From contig NC_134709.1 in assembly GCF_043290135.1 (NCBI RefSeq), positions 66,876,556 through 66,940,555 of the forward strand: a DNA stretch of 64,000 nucleotides, in the 5' to 3' direction. A program made the position numbers and the translations under genes. The notes beneath the pieces are model-generated. The model saw nothing but the letters and a program-made list of their open reading frames with translations, had not been told where the DNA came from and did no database searches. Below, piece after piece: positions 22,793 through 35,321 of the stretch (position 1 is its first letter; each line of letters starts with the position of its first letter). Source of the stretch: Rhipicephalus microplus. Its lineage: Eukaryota > Arthropoda > Arachnida > Ixodida > Ixodidae.

Positions 22793-25208
22793 CGGATCAA
22801 TATGTACTTCAGTTGCGCAGCGAATATTTCGCAATGAAACTTAACTAACTTATTTCGAAGCCACTAATCGGTTAGACAAATAGAAAGGAAAACTAAAACC
22901 AGCCAATTATTCCATGCTGAGGTTATTTCAGAAAAAGCTATCAGCTTTATAGAAATATTGCAACAGAAGCAGAAACTATGGGGACAGCATGACCGACCAC
23001 TCCGGTCAAACTTCACACTCTAACCCCTTCAGTCCCAAAGTAAGATGGACAGTCAGAAACGCGTGAAATTCACGTTGTGTGATTTTGAGAGACTTATTAT
23101 AACAATCCAAGAATGAAAACTGCAGAAATGTGTTGTTTAGTGTGAGTTTCAGTAATTATTGCTCATGATTGTGAAACTTATTGTCTGGCTATTCTGCCAC
23201 GAGTCCGCTTCAGTATTTGCATAAAAAGAATCAACTATTAGGCCTGAAATGCGTGATTTCATGCAAGGACCACGTGCCGGCACTTGACTGATTACGTCTG
23301 CGCGAAGCTCTTCGAGCCGAGGTACACAATGAATACGTCAGAAGTTGTCTACGAGGGACGCGTTTTCGTGAGTGCACCCCGAAAGGCGTCTCTAGCTAAG
23401 GACGCCGTGCCGAAGATGTTTTCCGACTGCCTTGCTCCCCGAGAAAAAAAGAAAAGTGCCTGCGGATTGTTCGCGCCTTCTAGCCATCAAACGCGCTGTG
23501 TCAAACTGGAAAACACAATCATTTTTCAGAAACTCATGCCACCGGAGGCCTAGCAGGCATGCCGCTTGGTCTGCTAGATGCAATGCCAGTCACTGGTATC
23601 ACCCACAAGTTCCATCGAGGCAGTTTTTGAGAACGAAAGCAGCGTGCCTTTCCAAACAACAGACTGAGCTTAACACAAGGTTAACGTTGTCAGGTAGAGA
23701 AGAATCATGTTTTCTGAAGTTTTCACTACTAGTAAGGCACCTTAAATAATTTTTGAAGTTTCCCATTGGCGGCTATCTCCCAATTTGTTCTTACGACAGT
23801 TGCCGCCTAGAAATTCTCCTTTGCCGTCAAAGGGAAAACTTGTGTTCTTCCTTAAGGCTTCCTTAAAACACTTCCTATAAAAACTTTCTTAAAATTATTT
23901 TGTTTCTTTAAGATAAAAAATTTAATGATAACATTTGCCATATGAAAAAAATTGTTTATTTGCTTTTGATATAAGTATAAAGGTGATTTTTAATTCGGAC
24001 GAGGACATAGTGCAAATTTCTTTTCAATGTGAAAAAAGACAATTGTCAGAAATTTGAGAATTTTTATCGCAAATTTAAGCAGTGTGAAAGGCTTGTAATA
24101 ATTTTTTTCTCAAAATATTCTTTTTTTGAAATAAGTATATAATTACTGAGATATTCATACAAAGTGCAGTACTGCGATGGAAAAAATGCACACTTAACAC
24201 ATTTCGGCTATGTTCTTGGAGGCGTATGTGCCAGAAAAATGCTCCAATATTGCTTAGCTTCAAACACCTTACACAAGAACCTTTACTTAACATGTAGACC
24301 AAACTTTGTATCGAAAATAAGAGCGGCACTTTTAAAAAAAACTTTTTCTACAAACAACACCTGAACGACGACCCGGGAAGTTCAGAAGTCAGCCACGTGA
24401 CCAAAAGTTTTTTTCTGTCATAAATATTCTACCGTTTCACTGTTTTAAATCCAATTAATTTTCACAATTTTGTTTTTCAAACACATTTGAGATTGTCACC
24501 AAAGTGTTTGGGACGTTTGGCATGGAATGACCCTGCTGTAATACTACGGCCAATAGGTTATTTTTGTTTCTGCAAAGAATACTTCAAGAAACAACACTAT
24601 ATTTTCTTATTATTTAACGTGACTTCCTGGACTTATATCTAAATGCACCATTTCACCTGTCCAGATGCGGAAGCATCCGTTTATTGCGGACCATCAAAAT
24701 GGTGCATTGAACACTCTCCCTTTGATGTCTGCGGCTGCATTGGCATAATTTCCCATTTCTTCACGGCATTTGTTCACTTATTAATATTTGCTCTTGTTAT
24801 AGATTGGAGACAGTGTTTTTGTTTGTTTGTTTTTGTCTATTTCGATGACCATCTACGGCGCCGAAACGACCATCAATGATAGCTCGCCTCGCTCACGGTT
24901 ACTGTGGTGCCATCTCGGGCCTTCTTCACAAAACAAGGGCAGCCGTTCTGTATTTGCGGGAGCGCCGTTTACACTTAAATACTTCTAACGCCATGGGAAA
25001 TACACATGCACGGTTCTTGATACGTTTCTTATTGATTTTTTTTTTCATTTTCTCATACGTCACTCTTCCTGACATCAAGCTCACGCAATTTTAAAAATTT
25101 AGAACACTTCTGTAGTCATCGTCCACTTGGACACAGCAAGAAATTTTCAATGGGAGTGTTCCTGCACGACTGATCCCATAGTCGCTCGAGGAAATATCGG
25201 TACAGTGG
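22793..25208. other. No recognised gene; one inverted repeat
   Basis: AT-rich sequence with short unsupported frames. An open frame at 23,284-23,553 has no recognisable domain. The inverted repeat at 24,642-24,708 is listed separately. Confidence 0.5.
24642..24708. repeat. Inverted repeat with nested hairpin
   Basis: Arms 24,642-24,653 (AATGCACCATTT) and 24,697-24,708 are exact reverse complements, 43 nt apart. Inside lies a smaller hairpin, GATGC-GGAA-GCATC, at 24,664-24,677. It may be a tiny palindromic insertion or chance; no target duplication is obvious. Confidence 0.7.
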
Positions 25209-26994
25209 CTACTTCCTCGCTACTTTTTTCGCTACCTTCCTCAGCTGTGGCGGTACATTCTGCCCGGCCTTTCGAAGCAACGAAATTAGCTCTTTGGCAT
25301 GTGCAGTTTCGTCCGGAGCTAGGAACGTGCACATCACACCCCTTCCATCGGGCCGAGCCGCATACTTCAAGCAGCGCAAATATTCATCCTCGCTGCTCGG
25401 GTAATCCCGGCTGCGGCGGCTACATTTCCGATGGAGGCGGAAATGTCGAGGCCCGAGTGCTCAGATTTGGGTGCACGTTAAAGAACCCCAGGTGGTCAAA
25501 ATTTCCGGAGCCCTCCACTACGGCGTCTCTCATAATCATATGGTGGTTTTGGGACGTTAAACCCCACAAATCAAATCAATCGCTGCTCGGGTAGTCGTAG
25601 TTCACGACGAAACACACTTTGAAAGCTGTCAAAGCAGCAACCGCCACGTCGGTTGCCACCAGTACGGACGCATTGCTGAACCGCAGGTCGTTCAACGCGG
25701 ACTCACGATCTTGTTCACTTTTCATGCCGTGGATGCCGACCGCGAACCAACCTTGAAGACGTAGACTGGACACGATGTCTTCCACCGTTTGCTTCCTTTC
25801 GACAAAGACGATGCCCTTGTCAGCGTCCTCAGTAAGGACGTCATTCAAGAGTGCCATCAATTTTCTCTCCTTCTACGCCATCTCGCAAACGCAAACAATG
25901 TGCTCAACCCGGGTGTGATCCTCGTGGGTCGCCGCTCTGATGCTTACCGTGACGCAATCATTCGTCAATTCCTCTACGAGTTGGAGCGCATCCATCATGC
26001 GCGATGAAAGCCACGCCAGCGTCTGGTGCTTATGACGGGTGTTATTCGCAAGGACGCGAAGCTGCTTCCCGAAGCCCATCGTCACCATGTGGTCAGCTCC
26101 GTCCAGCACCATGTAACCACAGCGCCGCAGGTTTATCTTACGCTCCTTCATCAAAGACACGAGGCGGCTGGGCGTGGCGAAGCAAATTTTGGCACCTTCC
26201 TCAAGCTGCTTGAGCTGCGGTTCTCGCGGTTCCCCAGGCAGGAGGTACATCGTCCGAATTCCCGTCTTCACTTTGAGCTCGTCGGCAACACTCCGAGCTT
26301 GTAAGCCTTCTTCCCGAGTCGCCGTAAGCACCAGCACTAAAGGTCCACATGCGCGCAACTCGGCCGGCTGGTGGAGTATGTGTATAATGGCCGGAATGAG
26401 GTAGGCGATGTGCTTGCCTTCTGATCTGTCGTAAATGAAGGCGGCAAGGTCTTTACCTCCAAGCACTACGGGCCAGCATTGCGCTTGAATCGCGCTGATG
26501 CCTCGACCATTGTTGCACGCCTCGACGACATCCGATATGTACCCAGGAAACCCAGCTTCATCGATGTGCAGGATGGGCTTCGGAACGTGGCGCCCCGTGA
26601 CAACGATATCGTTGGCCCTCCGATATGCTTCCACTTCTTCCGCCGGTCGCTGTGCCGTCGTGACGTGTCCGTGGTAGATGTCCTTCACGATTGGACGCAC
26701 CCGTAGATTGTTTCTAGCGCTACAGGCCCGGCCAGTGGGTACCTCTCCGAAGTACCGTCTACTCAAGTACAAAACGGGCACTTCGTCTCCCTGCGGCAGT
26801 ACCGGTCTCATGCCCTCTTTTCCGTGGAAGACGGACAGCCAAAACATGTGTTTGGCATTTTGCCCCGGAACTCCCTCGATTATTTCGTCCATTAGCGCGC
26901 CGATATGCCACACTCCAAAGCCGTAGATATGAAATGATTGGCGTTGAAAAGCAGTGTTGCGCTGGTGCCGAACAGCATTCGAGAGGAACAGCAT
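25209..26994 (-). pseudogene. DEAD-box RNA helicase retrocopy (DDX5/DDX17-like)
   Basis: An intronless reading frame of about 535 codons, interrupted once by TAG (25,873-25,875) and once by a SINE (25,404-25,579), matches the DDX5/p68 family layout: a lead-in EEVEAYRRANDIVVTGR, a Q-motif region (PKPILHIDEAGFP ... AIQAQCWP), Ia/Ib-like blocks (ATPSRLVSLM), and the C-terminal core (KGIVFVERKQTVEDIV, SVLVATDVAVAAL, VVNYDYPSS). After the SINE the frame goes on to a TAG at 25,209. Catalytic motifs are damaged: the Walker A position reads YDRSEGK (residues 188-194), PTREL reads ATREEG, DEAD reads DGAD (298-301), SAT reads LSS. Lack of introns suggests a retrocopy. The first 90 or so residues are not recognisable. 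It should have no helicase activity. Confidence 0.88.
25404..25579 (+). repeat. SINE inside the helicase copy, exact 14-bp target duplication
   Basis: TCGCTGCTCGGGTA occurs on both sides, at 25,390-25,403 and 25,580-25,593. The insert begins just after the B-box position of the tRNA head (ATCCCGGCTGCGGCGG), so it is 5'-truncated, and it ends GGACGTTAAACCCCAC plus a short ATCA-like tail. The body is very close to the full-length copy at 59.9-60.2 kb. Confidence 0.95.
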
Positions 26995-27719
26995 TCATTA
27001 TTGATTCTAGTTTAGAGACTCAAAATATAAAGTGCGCTCATTTTGTTTTCAAGTTTTTCTGCAGTCATACAGATATCCCGGTGACAACAACCCAATGTGG
27101 GGCATGCCAAGGATAAATAATGATAAGTAGAAAAATCCACTGTAATTGGATAAAAAACACTTTCGGAACGTTTTCAATCCGCAAATTGGAGCGGTTGCAG
27201 GGCAAAAAGTAATGCTCGATAGTTCGGTCCGTATTTCAGAACGAGGAAAGAAGAGAATGACCCAGTTTTCTAATTTCGGAATGCGACAGCGTAATTTCGT
27301 AAAAATAACTCACTCTTCGCGTGTTGTACAGAAATTCGTACGCAATGATAACAAGGGGTGTCGATATTCGTTTAGACGAGTGGTTAATTTGTTACGAGAG
27401 CGTCGGATTATGGCACGCCTTCTAAATCTATCACGAATCATGAGTGCTGATGTGGAAATAATCTGGTGTTACGCCACAAATAGCGGCTTTCACCAGAATG
27501 TCCACCACTTCATCAATTTTGTCTATTGTGCACTTGATGCTCATATTATTTTAATAAAATCAATTGTTGGAACTAGAACTAGAAACTAGTTTGAACTAGA
27601 AAATGAAAAAAACGAACGTGATAATTCGGAATCTCTATGACCACACTCGAGGTTTGTCGTCAAAATTGGTGGATTGGAAATATTACAGTAAAATTGCCGG
27701 TCCATTTTTTCTGCAACAA
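26995..27719. other. No recognised gene; one 147-codon open frame
   Basis: The plus-strand frame 27,146-27,589 is open for 147 codons, which is long for AT-rich sequence. It begins MDKKHFRNVFNPQIG and is arginine-rich in its middle, but I recognise no domain and no splice signals. It lies just upstream of the old LINE, so it could be a relic of that element's 5' region. Confidence 0.35.
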
Positions 27720-30709
27720 CTGATTTATACTACCTTTGTAATCAATATGTTCCTGACGTAATTATTTCGCAAGAAATTGGGCTCTCACAAGAAAAGAGTT
27801 TTTATATAAAAAATTACTGCACCTTTAGGTTAGACCAGCCCTTTAGGGATGGCGGCTTAGCCGTATTTATTACTTTAGAAATTCCTCATTGAGATCAAAT
27901 TACAAATCAAGTAATGATTTCGGACAATAAAATTTTTGCTTTAGATGTCCCTCTTCCGGGATACTCCCCCTTTTCGTTAGTGAATGCTTATTTTTCAGCC
28001 GGTGTTCAAAATACTTGTGCTTAATTCAGTAATTTCGTCGTGTAGGAAACACATAGTATTGGCGGGTGACTTCAATTCTCACCATTCATCGTGGGGTTTC
28101 AGAACCGATATGAGTGGGAAGCGTTTGTGAGATCTGGTTTCACAGTATAACCTAACATGCGTTAACACTCGAAGACCCACTATTGTTAGTAGTGGGAATC
28201 GTTCCAGGATTGATCTTACTTTCTACAGTTCTAACCTCACTATCTCTTCATGCTCTACCCTGAACTTGGGTACAAGTAGTGACCCCTTGCCTATATATTT
28301 AGAGATGGTATGTCCAGTGATCTCTGTAACCAGCCAATCAATAACCCACGTCAATTTTAGTACACTTGAAAAATCACTACGGGCCACCTGGTCAAACTGA
28401 ATAGTTGAAAGTGAAGAGAAAACTGTCGTGTATTTGAGTAACTCGATAAAAGAATCCTTAAATAAATCAAAATTCAACGTAAACGTAACGGGATCCAACA
28501 AAGGTCCTGCTAATCTTTGGTGGAATTAAGCTTGTGCACGCCATTAAAGGCTAAGAAGAACTGCGTGGCGTAAACTGCATTACAACCAATGCCCTAGAAA
28601 TTAGCGTGATTACAAATATGCGGCTGCCATTTTTAAGAGAACAGTTTCCACTGCGAAAGGCAACTATGATATTCAGCGTTCATAGTTTCTGTCAAAACCT
28701 AGCAACAGAAAACCCTTCTTTAATTTCCTCAGAACCAAAAACCTTATACCTTCATCCAACATCATTGAATCAGTGGTCTCTACTCCAAGTGAACTGTCTA
28801 GTTTTATTGAAGGTATTGCAAAAGGACTTGAAAGTCGCTTTACGTCTGCCTTCTCAAACCACTTTCGGTCTCCCGAGAAAAGTGACGGTTTTGAGGAGAC
28901 CGCTGCTTCGGAGTTGGAACAAGTAGTAAGAAATTTGCCCAATACTGCACCAGGTCCTGATGGCATAACTACTTCTCAACAATAAAAGTCATCCATAAGG
29001 TTCTACCCCAAAAACTCCTGACATTGATTAACCACTATCAGAAACGCATGGATTCCCCCTGATTGGAGAATTTCTAAGATTATTTCTTTAGTAAAAAACA
29101 AGGTGCTGGGTTTACACTAAATAACATCAGGCCTATAGCACTTAAATCTAATCCGGTGAAACTAATTGAAAGGATCTTACACATTAGAATAGATAATTGA
29201 AGGAAAACATGGTCTTGAGCCCATGCCAAATTGGCTTCAGGCGTGGTTGAATTTGGTGCACCCATGTCGATTTAAAAAGTAGAATACAGCTGGCCCGTTA
29301 TAAGAAACGATATGCCGCCTTAGTAACCCTAGACATCACAAAAGCGTATGACAGCGTGGAACATTCAAAGCTAATAAATTCACTTAAAAACGCAGCTCTC
29401 CACAGTACTTTGTAGCACGGGGTAGATTCCTTCTTAAACGACGGGGAATTTTACTGTTCTCCCTCTGGTTTGTCGTCTCTAAGGCACAAACAAACTAATG
29501 TTTCCCACAAGGATCACTGTTATCGCCACTATTGTTTAATATTTTACTATGCACTATTCCTGTACAGATGGACGTAGAAGTGTATGTGTATGCCGATGAT
29601 ATTGCGTTTTTTGCTACAGCTGCAGGTACACATTCACTTTATCGTAGTCTGCGGACGTATAGGAACGCTCTAGAAACGTGGTTAAACAAATTAATTTATC
29701 GCTTGATGTCACTTGATGCCAAAGTGTTAATTTATCACTTGATATCACTTGATGTCAAGCGCGATGGTAGTTGTTTCCTCTGAGTGTTCTGTTTCAAATC
29801 GCTTTGCATTACCGGCAAGACGTTATCCCGCAGGTAGAATCTGTGAAGCATTTAGGGATCACTTATACTGAAAAACCTCATTGAAGTCCACATATAGAAA
29901 ATATGGCTGCCAAAGGAACACGTGCGCCGGGGATGCTTCGTAGACTCAGCAACAAACGTTCAGGTTTACGCCGTGATGTTCTCAACATCATTTACTGCAT
30001 GTATATTCGCCCGATATTAGAGTTCGGCTGCGTCTTGTTTTCTGGTGCACCGGCATACAAACTACGACTACTGGTTTTTTTTAACGCGAATCATTACGTA
30101 TATGTCTTGGACTTGCAATATTTGTATCAAATACTATTTTATACAAAGAAGCACGCCTGCCTTCTCTTCGTACTCGGTTTAACATCCTAACCGTGCGTAC
30201 ATTTCTGAAGATCTATGCATCGCCATCGAAGAGATCGCAATATATATTTCTTAATCATCCGACGCAATTTTTCGGCCATCTGTGGCCAAGATTATGGTAT
30301 CCCCAAGTCATTTTCGCGCAGACACAATTGGAAACATTACAAACGCAGCTCCGTGAGATGCTAATCATAAACAGATCTGTACAAACAAGTCGAATAGAAT
30401 TTGATGACATATTTCCCAAGAATTGCAAACATTTATGCAGTATATACACAAATTGCATTTTGGAGGATCATTTATCTGGATTAGAAACGGCTGCAGTGAT
30501 AGCAACCGAAGCTTCAGTTTGTGAAGAAAAGGCAGTGGTGAGAATTGCATCTTTATATTAAGATTGGTCTTTTTCAATTCGTTTAACAGACTTTACTCCT
30601 ATTTATCATGCGGAATTACTTGCCATTATATTACCTCTACGGAAATACCCCTATAATTATCAGAAGCCGTCATTCTGACAGGCAGCCTATCCGTCTGTTC
30701 CTCTATGAC
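27720..30709 (+). mobile_element. Old RNase H-bearing LINE (Jockey/I-like), left part
   Basis: Fragments run in order on the plus strand: an endonuclease (GGLAVFITLEIPH; GDFNSHHSSWGF near 28,060-28,095; SRIDLTFYSS), a linker, RT fingers (NTAPGPDGITT near 28,950; ISLVKNK; NIRPIALKSNPVKLIE), palm (LDITKAYDSVEHSKL near 29,330; DVEVYVYADDIAFFATAAG near 29,570, which keeps YADD), then the beginning of RNase H (FSIRLTDFTPIYHAELLAI near 30,570-30,630). Reading is broken by many stops and shifts. The element is interrupted at 30,709/30,725 and resumes at 37,536, more than 6.8 kb away, because younger elements landed inside it. Confidence 0.82.
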
Positions 30710-30724
30710 TGCATCAAACTTTTC

Positions 30725-30879
30725 GCCCCGCCAAGGTGGTCTAGTGGCTAAGGTACTCGGCTGCTAACCCGCAGGTCGCGGCTGTGGCGGCTGCATCAAA
30801 TCCCGGCTGTGGCGGCTACATTTCCGATGGAGGCGGAAATGTTGTAGGCCCGTGTACTCAGATTTGGGTGCACGTTAAA
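30725..30879 (+). repeat. SINE head and body, left half of a split copy
   Basis: The insert starts with a tRNA-like head (GCCCCGCCAAGGTGGTCTAG...) carrying an A-box word TGGTCTAGTGG at 30,737-30,747. The B-box region is replaced by a short local duplication (GGCTGTGGCGGCT appears twice). The body breaks off at CACGTTAAA (30,871-30,879), where the DNA element begins; the missing 3' half is at 37,417-37,520. Confidence 0.88.
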
Positions 30880-31642
30880 GGGCCCCTCACCAGGTTTGAC
30901 AATTTTGAGCTGACAAGTGCAATGCATAGACGAGGCGTTCATGATCACGTCTGCCAAACTTTGCAACGCTACGCGCCGCGGAAATGGGTCGAATTTCAAG
31001 ATCAAAGCTGCTCCCCCTCCCCTCTACCTGCGCACGCGTAGAGAATGAGGGCATGACGTGGGCGTAGGAATGGCCCTATGTACACGGCAATGCAGAGACG
31101 TTGGCCCTTTACGTAGACGAGTGTGCTCTGACGTTGTCAACAGCATACCACGTGACATGGCAAAAATTATTTAACACAACATGTGTAGTTTATGTATTTG
31201 TTGCTTTAAGAGAGTAATAAAACTTGAAATAAATAATGAGACGCGATAAGAAATTGTGCGCGCTTTTCTTTTATTTTTTCCCGTGAAATTCTACGAGATG
31301 CGAGGCGAATGTGCCAGCGTTTCGCATGCGTTTGGGTCCCCGTGATCAGCGCATTGAGCTGACGACCGACGTGAAACGCTCCTACGCGTTCGCATACTCA
31401 TTGTTCTCATCTACTCTACCGCATCTAAGCTAGCGTTTCCAAACCATCCCGCAGAAACAGGCAGAAGACCACAAAATAACGCTGGTCAACAAAGGAACGC
31501 TGCTCGCGGTCACGGTGGTTGGACTTGTTTGGGAACGTCATGCGCACGTCACCTCATGGTCAGGATGCTGGAGAGTGTGGGGAAGAGATTTGACTTGCGA
31601 AGGCTACGCGGCGGAGCAGCAAGGGTTTCGAGCTCGCCTCCT

Positions 31643-31672
31643 CAGTCAGTCAGTCAGTCAGTCAGTCAGTCA
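31643..31672 (-). repeat. (CAGT)7 tail of the I-clade LINE
   Basis: Seven CAGT units plus CA follow the element's AATAAA in its own orientation (read as ACTG repeats on the minus strand). Simple-repeat tails in place of poly(A) are a known feature of I-group LINEs. Confidence 0.95.
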
Positions 31673-31712
31673 AAGAACTTTATTTGGTCCTGAGAAGACG
31701 AGAATGCCCCCG

Positions 31713-34700
31713 TCAGGGGGTACCGTCTGGGGGCCCCGCCCGTGATGGCACCGGGAGGTTAACGCTCTCGGCGACTTCGCAGGATCTCTGGACAGCCCTT
31801 AGCTGCTGGTCCTTTGCGGAGCTGGTGATAAACTGGAGCCAGTCTTCCTCAGTGGAGGGAGATTCTGAGCCCCCGTGCAAGTCGTGACACTGCCACAGCA
31901 TGTGCTGCAGGGAGCACCTCGGATGACCACAGCGCTGACAGCGTGGGTCTATTCCGTCTACGAATTTTGACCAAATAAACGGACATGGATACGTGTTTGT
32001 TTGTAACATTTGCAGGGTGATTGCCTGTTGTCTGTTTAGATGTGGGTGTGGAAGCGGAAACTTCCTACGCCCTAGCTGATAGTGCTTACAGACCTCGTTG
32101 AAAGTGAGAAGAGGGTCCCTTTGCCACTGCCCTCCCTCAGCCTCCGAGTGCCCACTTCCGGCACGGTGTGTGAGACCTCGCGCCTGGGAGTGTGCAATTC
32201 GTTGGCGTTTGGGATGGTTTCGTGAGCATCACTGCCCACATGACCAGGGAACCAAATTATATGATTTTTGCCTGTCCAAGATGCAGCAGAGAGAACGCGC
32301 GCGGCTTCTGTGCACACCGAGCCTTTCGTAAATGCTCTAGTGGCGGCTCGCGAGTCCGTGTAAATAGTAGAACGGTTCGTTGCGGTCATGGCGATGGCCA
32401 CTGCCACCTGTTCGGCTTTGTCGGCATCCGAATTTTTGAGCGTAAGTGATGTCAGCAGCTCTCCCCGTAACGACGTAGCTGCAGAAACAAAGTGATTGAA
32501 AGCTGCGTATTGCGCTACGTCAACGAAGGCGACATTTTCCTCAATCGTAGCCACTGTTTGAAGAAGGGCTCGGGTCCTTGCTTTGCGTCTGCTGCAGTTG
32601 TATTGGGGGTGCATGTTTCTAGGTATCTGAGATACTGTATACATTTCCCTGACTTTGATAGGGAGCGCGCACTCCCTCTGTCTGTCAATGGGAGACCTTA
32701 TACCAATATGCGCTAGTAACTGTCTGCCAGCCTCCGTGAAAGCCAGTCTTGCAACTTGGGCGACCTGTTGTGCCTCTACTATTTCGCATAAAGTGTTGTG
32801 GACACCCGGCGCCAATAGATGTTCTGTACTGGTGCTCTGTGGGAGACCCAGTACATTTCTTATGTTCTAGCGAAATATTGATTCCGATCGGGCTTCATCC
32901 CTCCTGCTCCACTTGTGGGCCAGGACGATGTAGTTGATGTGGCTCATTAGGAAGGCGTGAAAGAGTCTACGAAGGTTCTCCTGGGATAACCCCCCTCGTT
33001 TGTTGGCCACCCTCGTGATTAATTTTGTCATGGAATTGGCTTTCGCGGCGATGCCTTCTAACGTGTAGGCGTTACTGCCATCCTCCTCCAGGAACATACC
33101 GAGGATTCTAACTTTCTTTACGATCGGAATAATAGAGCCGTTCCTTGTGGTGATCAAGATATCGGGGAAACTTCCTTTCTTTGCACCGATTGTTGGCCGG
33201 TAAAGGAGCAGTTCCGATTTATTAGCCGACAAGCAGAGTCCTGCCTTGTGAAGAAAATCTTCGACAACCCTGATTGCTGTTTGTAATCGCTCTTCAATTT
33301 GCCCATCCCTACCTCCCTCGCACTAGACGGTGATGTTATGAGCGTAGAAGGCGTGACCGAGACTTTCAATCTCGGCCAGAGTGTGGGAAAGTGCTCTCAG
33401 CGATAAGTTAAATAGAAATGGGGATAACACTGCCCCTTGTGGAGTGCCTCTGGGTCCAAGATCAAACGTCTTCGAGCCGAGAGACCCTAGGCGAATGGTA
33501 GCTTTTCTATTCTTAAGAAATGAGCTGATGTAGTTGTAAAAATCTTCTCTTGGACCCCCTTCTTTATTGGAACGAAGTATGTGAGAGTGTTTGAACTTGT
33601 CGAAGTCCTTTTCCAGGTCAAGTGCCAAAACAACTCTGGTGTCTCTGGAGATCCTGTCAATGATCTTGTGTTTTAAAAGCAACATTACATTCTGCGTTGA
33701 CATGGACGGCCTGAATCCAATTAGATTAAATGGAAAGAGATGCCTTTTTTCAGCAAACTTAGTGGCCCGCTTGAGGATAACGTTCTCAGTGACCTTCCCT
33801 ACACATGAAGTGAGAGATATCGGCCGGAGCGAGCCAAGCTCCATGGGTTTCCCCAGCTTCGGAATGAGGATGACGGTCGCGTCGCGCCACTCTAGTGGAA
33901 CCTCGCCGGTCTCCTACACCTTGTTGATTTTATTCGTTAGAAGCTCGATGTCCTCGTCAGGTAAATTCTTTAAGAGTTTGTTACTGATCCCATCGGGACC
34001 CGGAGCTGATCTGCCGTTGAGCTCATATAGAACCTCTCGTACCTCTGCGCACGTGAAGGGGGAACCAAGAGGGTCTGTTCCGTTCTCTGGCAAAGCAGGA
34101 GGGTGGTCATTGTGTGAGGCGGATTCTGTGCAAAGATACCTCGAGGCGAGCTCATCGATAATTTGTGTCTCTGTCAGACCAGAGTTCTTTAGGTTGTGAA
34201 TAAGTCTGTCAATTGTAAGCTGCTGATTGGTTTTGGATTGTTTATCTCCCAGTAGATGTCTGAGGAGGTTCCACTTCGCACCACTCCTCATTTGCCCGTC
34301 GATGGCATTGCATACTTCGTCCCATTGCTGTCGAGCTAGCGTTTCACTATGCTCATCAATCTGCCTATGAAGTTCAGCCATTTTTTTGTGTAGGCGTCGG
34401 TTTAGTTTCTGCGTTTTCCATTGAGCCTGCAGCGCGTCTTTAGCCTCCAGAAGGTGGGCTAATCGACTGTCCATGCGCTATATCTCTCTTTCTTTTTTTT
34501 TCACTTCCTTTGTGGAAGCAGGAACGTCTTCTTTGAGGCGAGTGATTATTCGTTTAACGAGTTGTATTTATTCTCGTCTTGCTTTCTGATAGCTCTAAAA
34601 AGGTCCGAATCTGTGACTTGAAATTTTCTGAGCGGTGGTGACGAGATTCTTATCGCGAGGCTGGTAACGTAGTCATCACTACTAAGATTCTCTTGTAAGT

Positions 34701-35320
34701 TAGTCTATATGGGTTCCTCTGCATTCCTAACCATGGTCAAATCTGGTGTGGTATCTTTGCTGACCGAATTGCCTATTCTGGTGGGGTATCGTGGCTCAGT
34801 GACCAATGTGAGACCACAAGCTATGATATGTGCAGTAAGGGCTTTGCCTTTTGCGGTATCCTTGATATAGCCCCAATCTTGATGATGTGCGTTAAAGTCC
34901 CCTGCTATGATGAGCGTTCGATCACCTGCAATTTTTTACGCTTTGTGGAAAAAAAGCATAAAACGTCTCTTTTCTGTTGGCTGGTGAGCTGTAAACGTTT
35001 AAAATAAAAACGGATTGCTTAAGTTTAGCGTTCGGGATGAGCTCGATCATGATGGGTTCAATTTTTAAGTCCGGCCTAACGTCATGACGTAAATAGTCGA
35101 GATGCTTAAAAACGAGTGTCGCTACACCCCTGTTGCCCTCTTTGAAATACGCTTATGCACAATAGTGACGAAGAGCGATGACATCGGTGAGCGTTTCCTG
35201 GAGGAGAATTACTGATGGCCTTTCGGTAGCAAAGCTAAGAAAGTGTTGCAGTACTGCTTTCCTTTTGCGGAAGCTGACGCAATTCCATAGCCAGATTACT
35301 AGATTGGTTGCGTTGGCCAT
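31713..35320 (-). pseudogene. I-clade LINE ORF2 (EN-RT-RNase H), broken
   Basis: The start at 35,320 (MANATNLVIWLWNC) is chosen because it opens an endonuclease N-terminus and follows the ORF1 stop. Recognisable parts: EN (VILLQETLTD; IIAGDFNAHHQDWGY near 34,880; TPDLTMV), a linker (34,474-34,200), RT (NGRSAPGPDGISNK, RPISLTSCVGKV, ALDLEKDFDKFKHSHIL, RGTPQGAVLSPFLFNL, and FYAHN in place of the Y/F-A-D-D box), thumb (33,232-32,867), RNase H (32,815-32,072, with TDSRAA and WFPGHVGSDAHE) and a terminal C-x2-C-x8-H-x4-C motif (CQRCGHPRCSLQHMLWQC, 31,950-31,900). Multiple frame changes and the lost catalytic aspartates show it is dead. Confidence 0.88.
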
Positions 35321-35321
35321 T

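Noticed and set aside
17248..22797. Target-site duplication for the gypsy element
   Set aside because: The flanks TATAG and CGGAT do not match, and shifting the LTR borders by one to five bases does not produce a convincing duplication.
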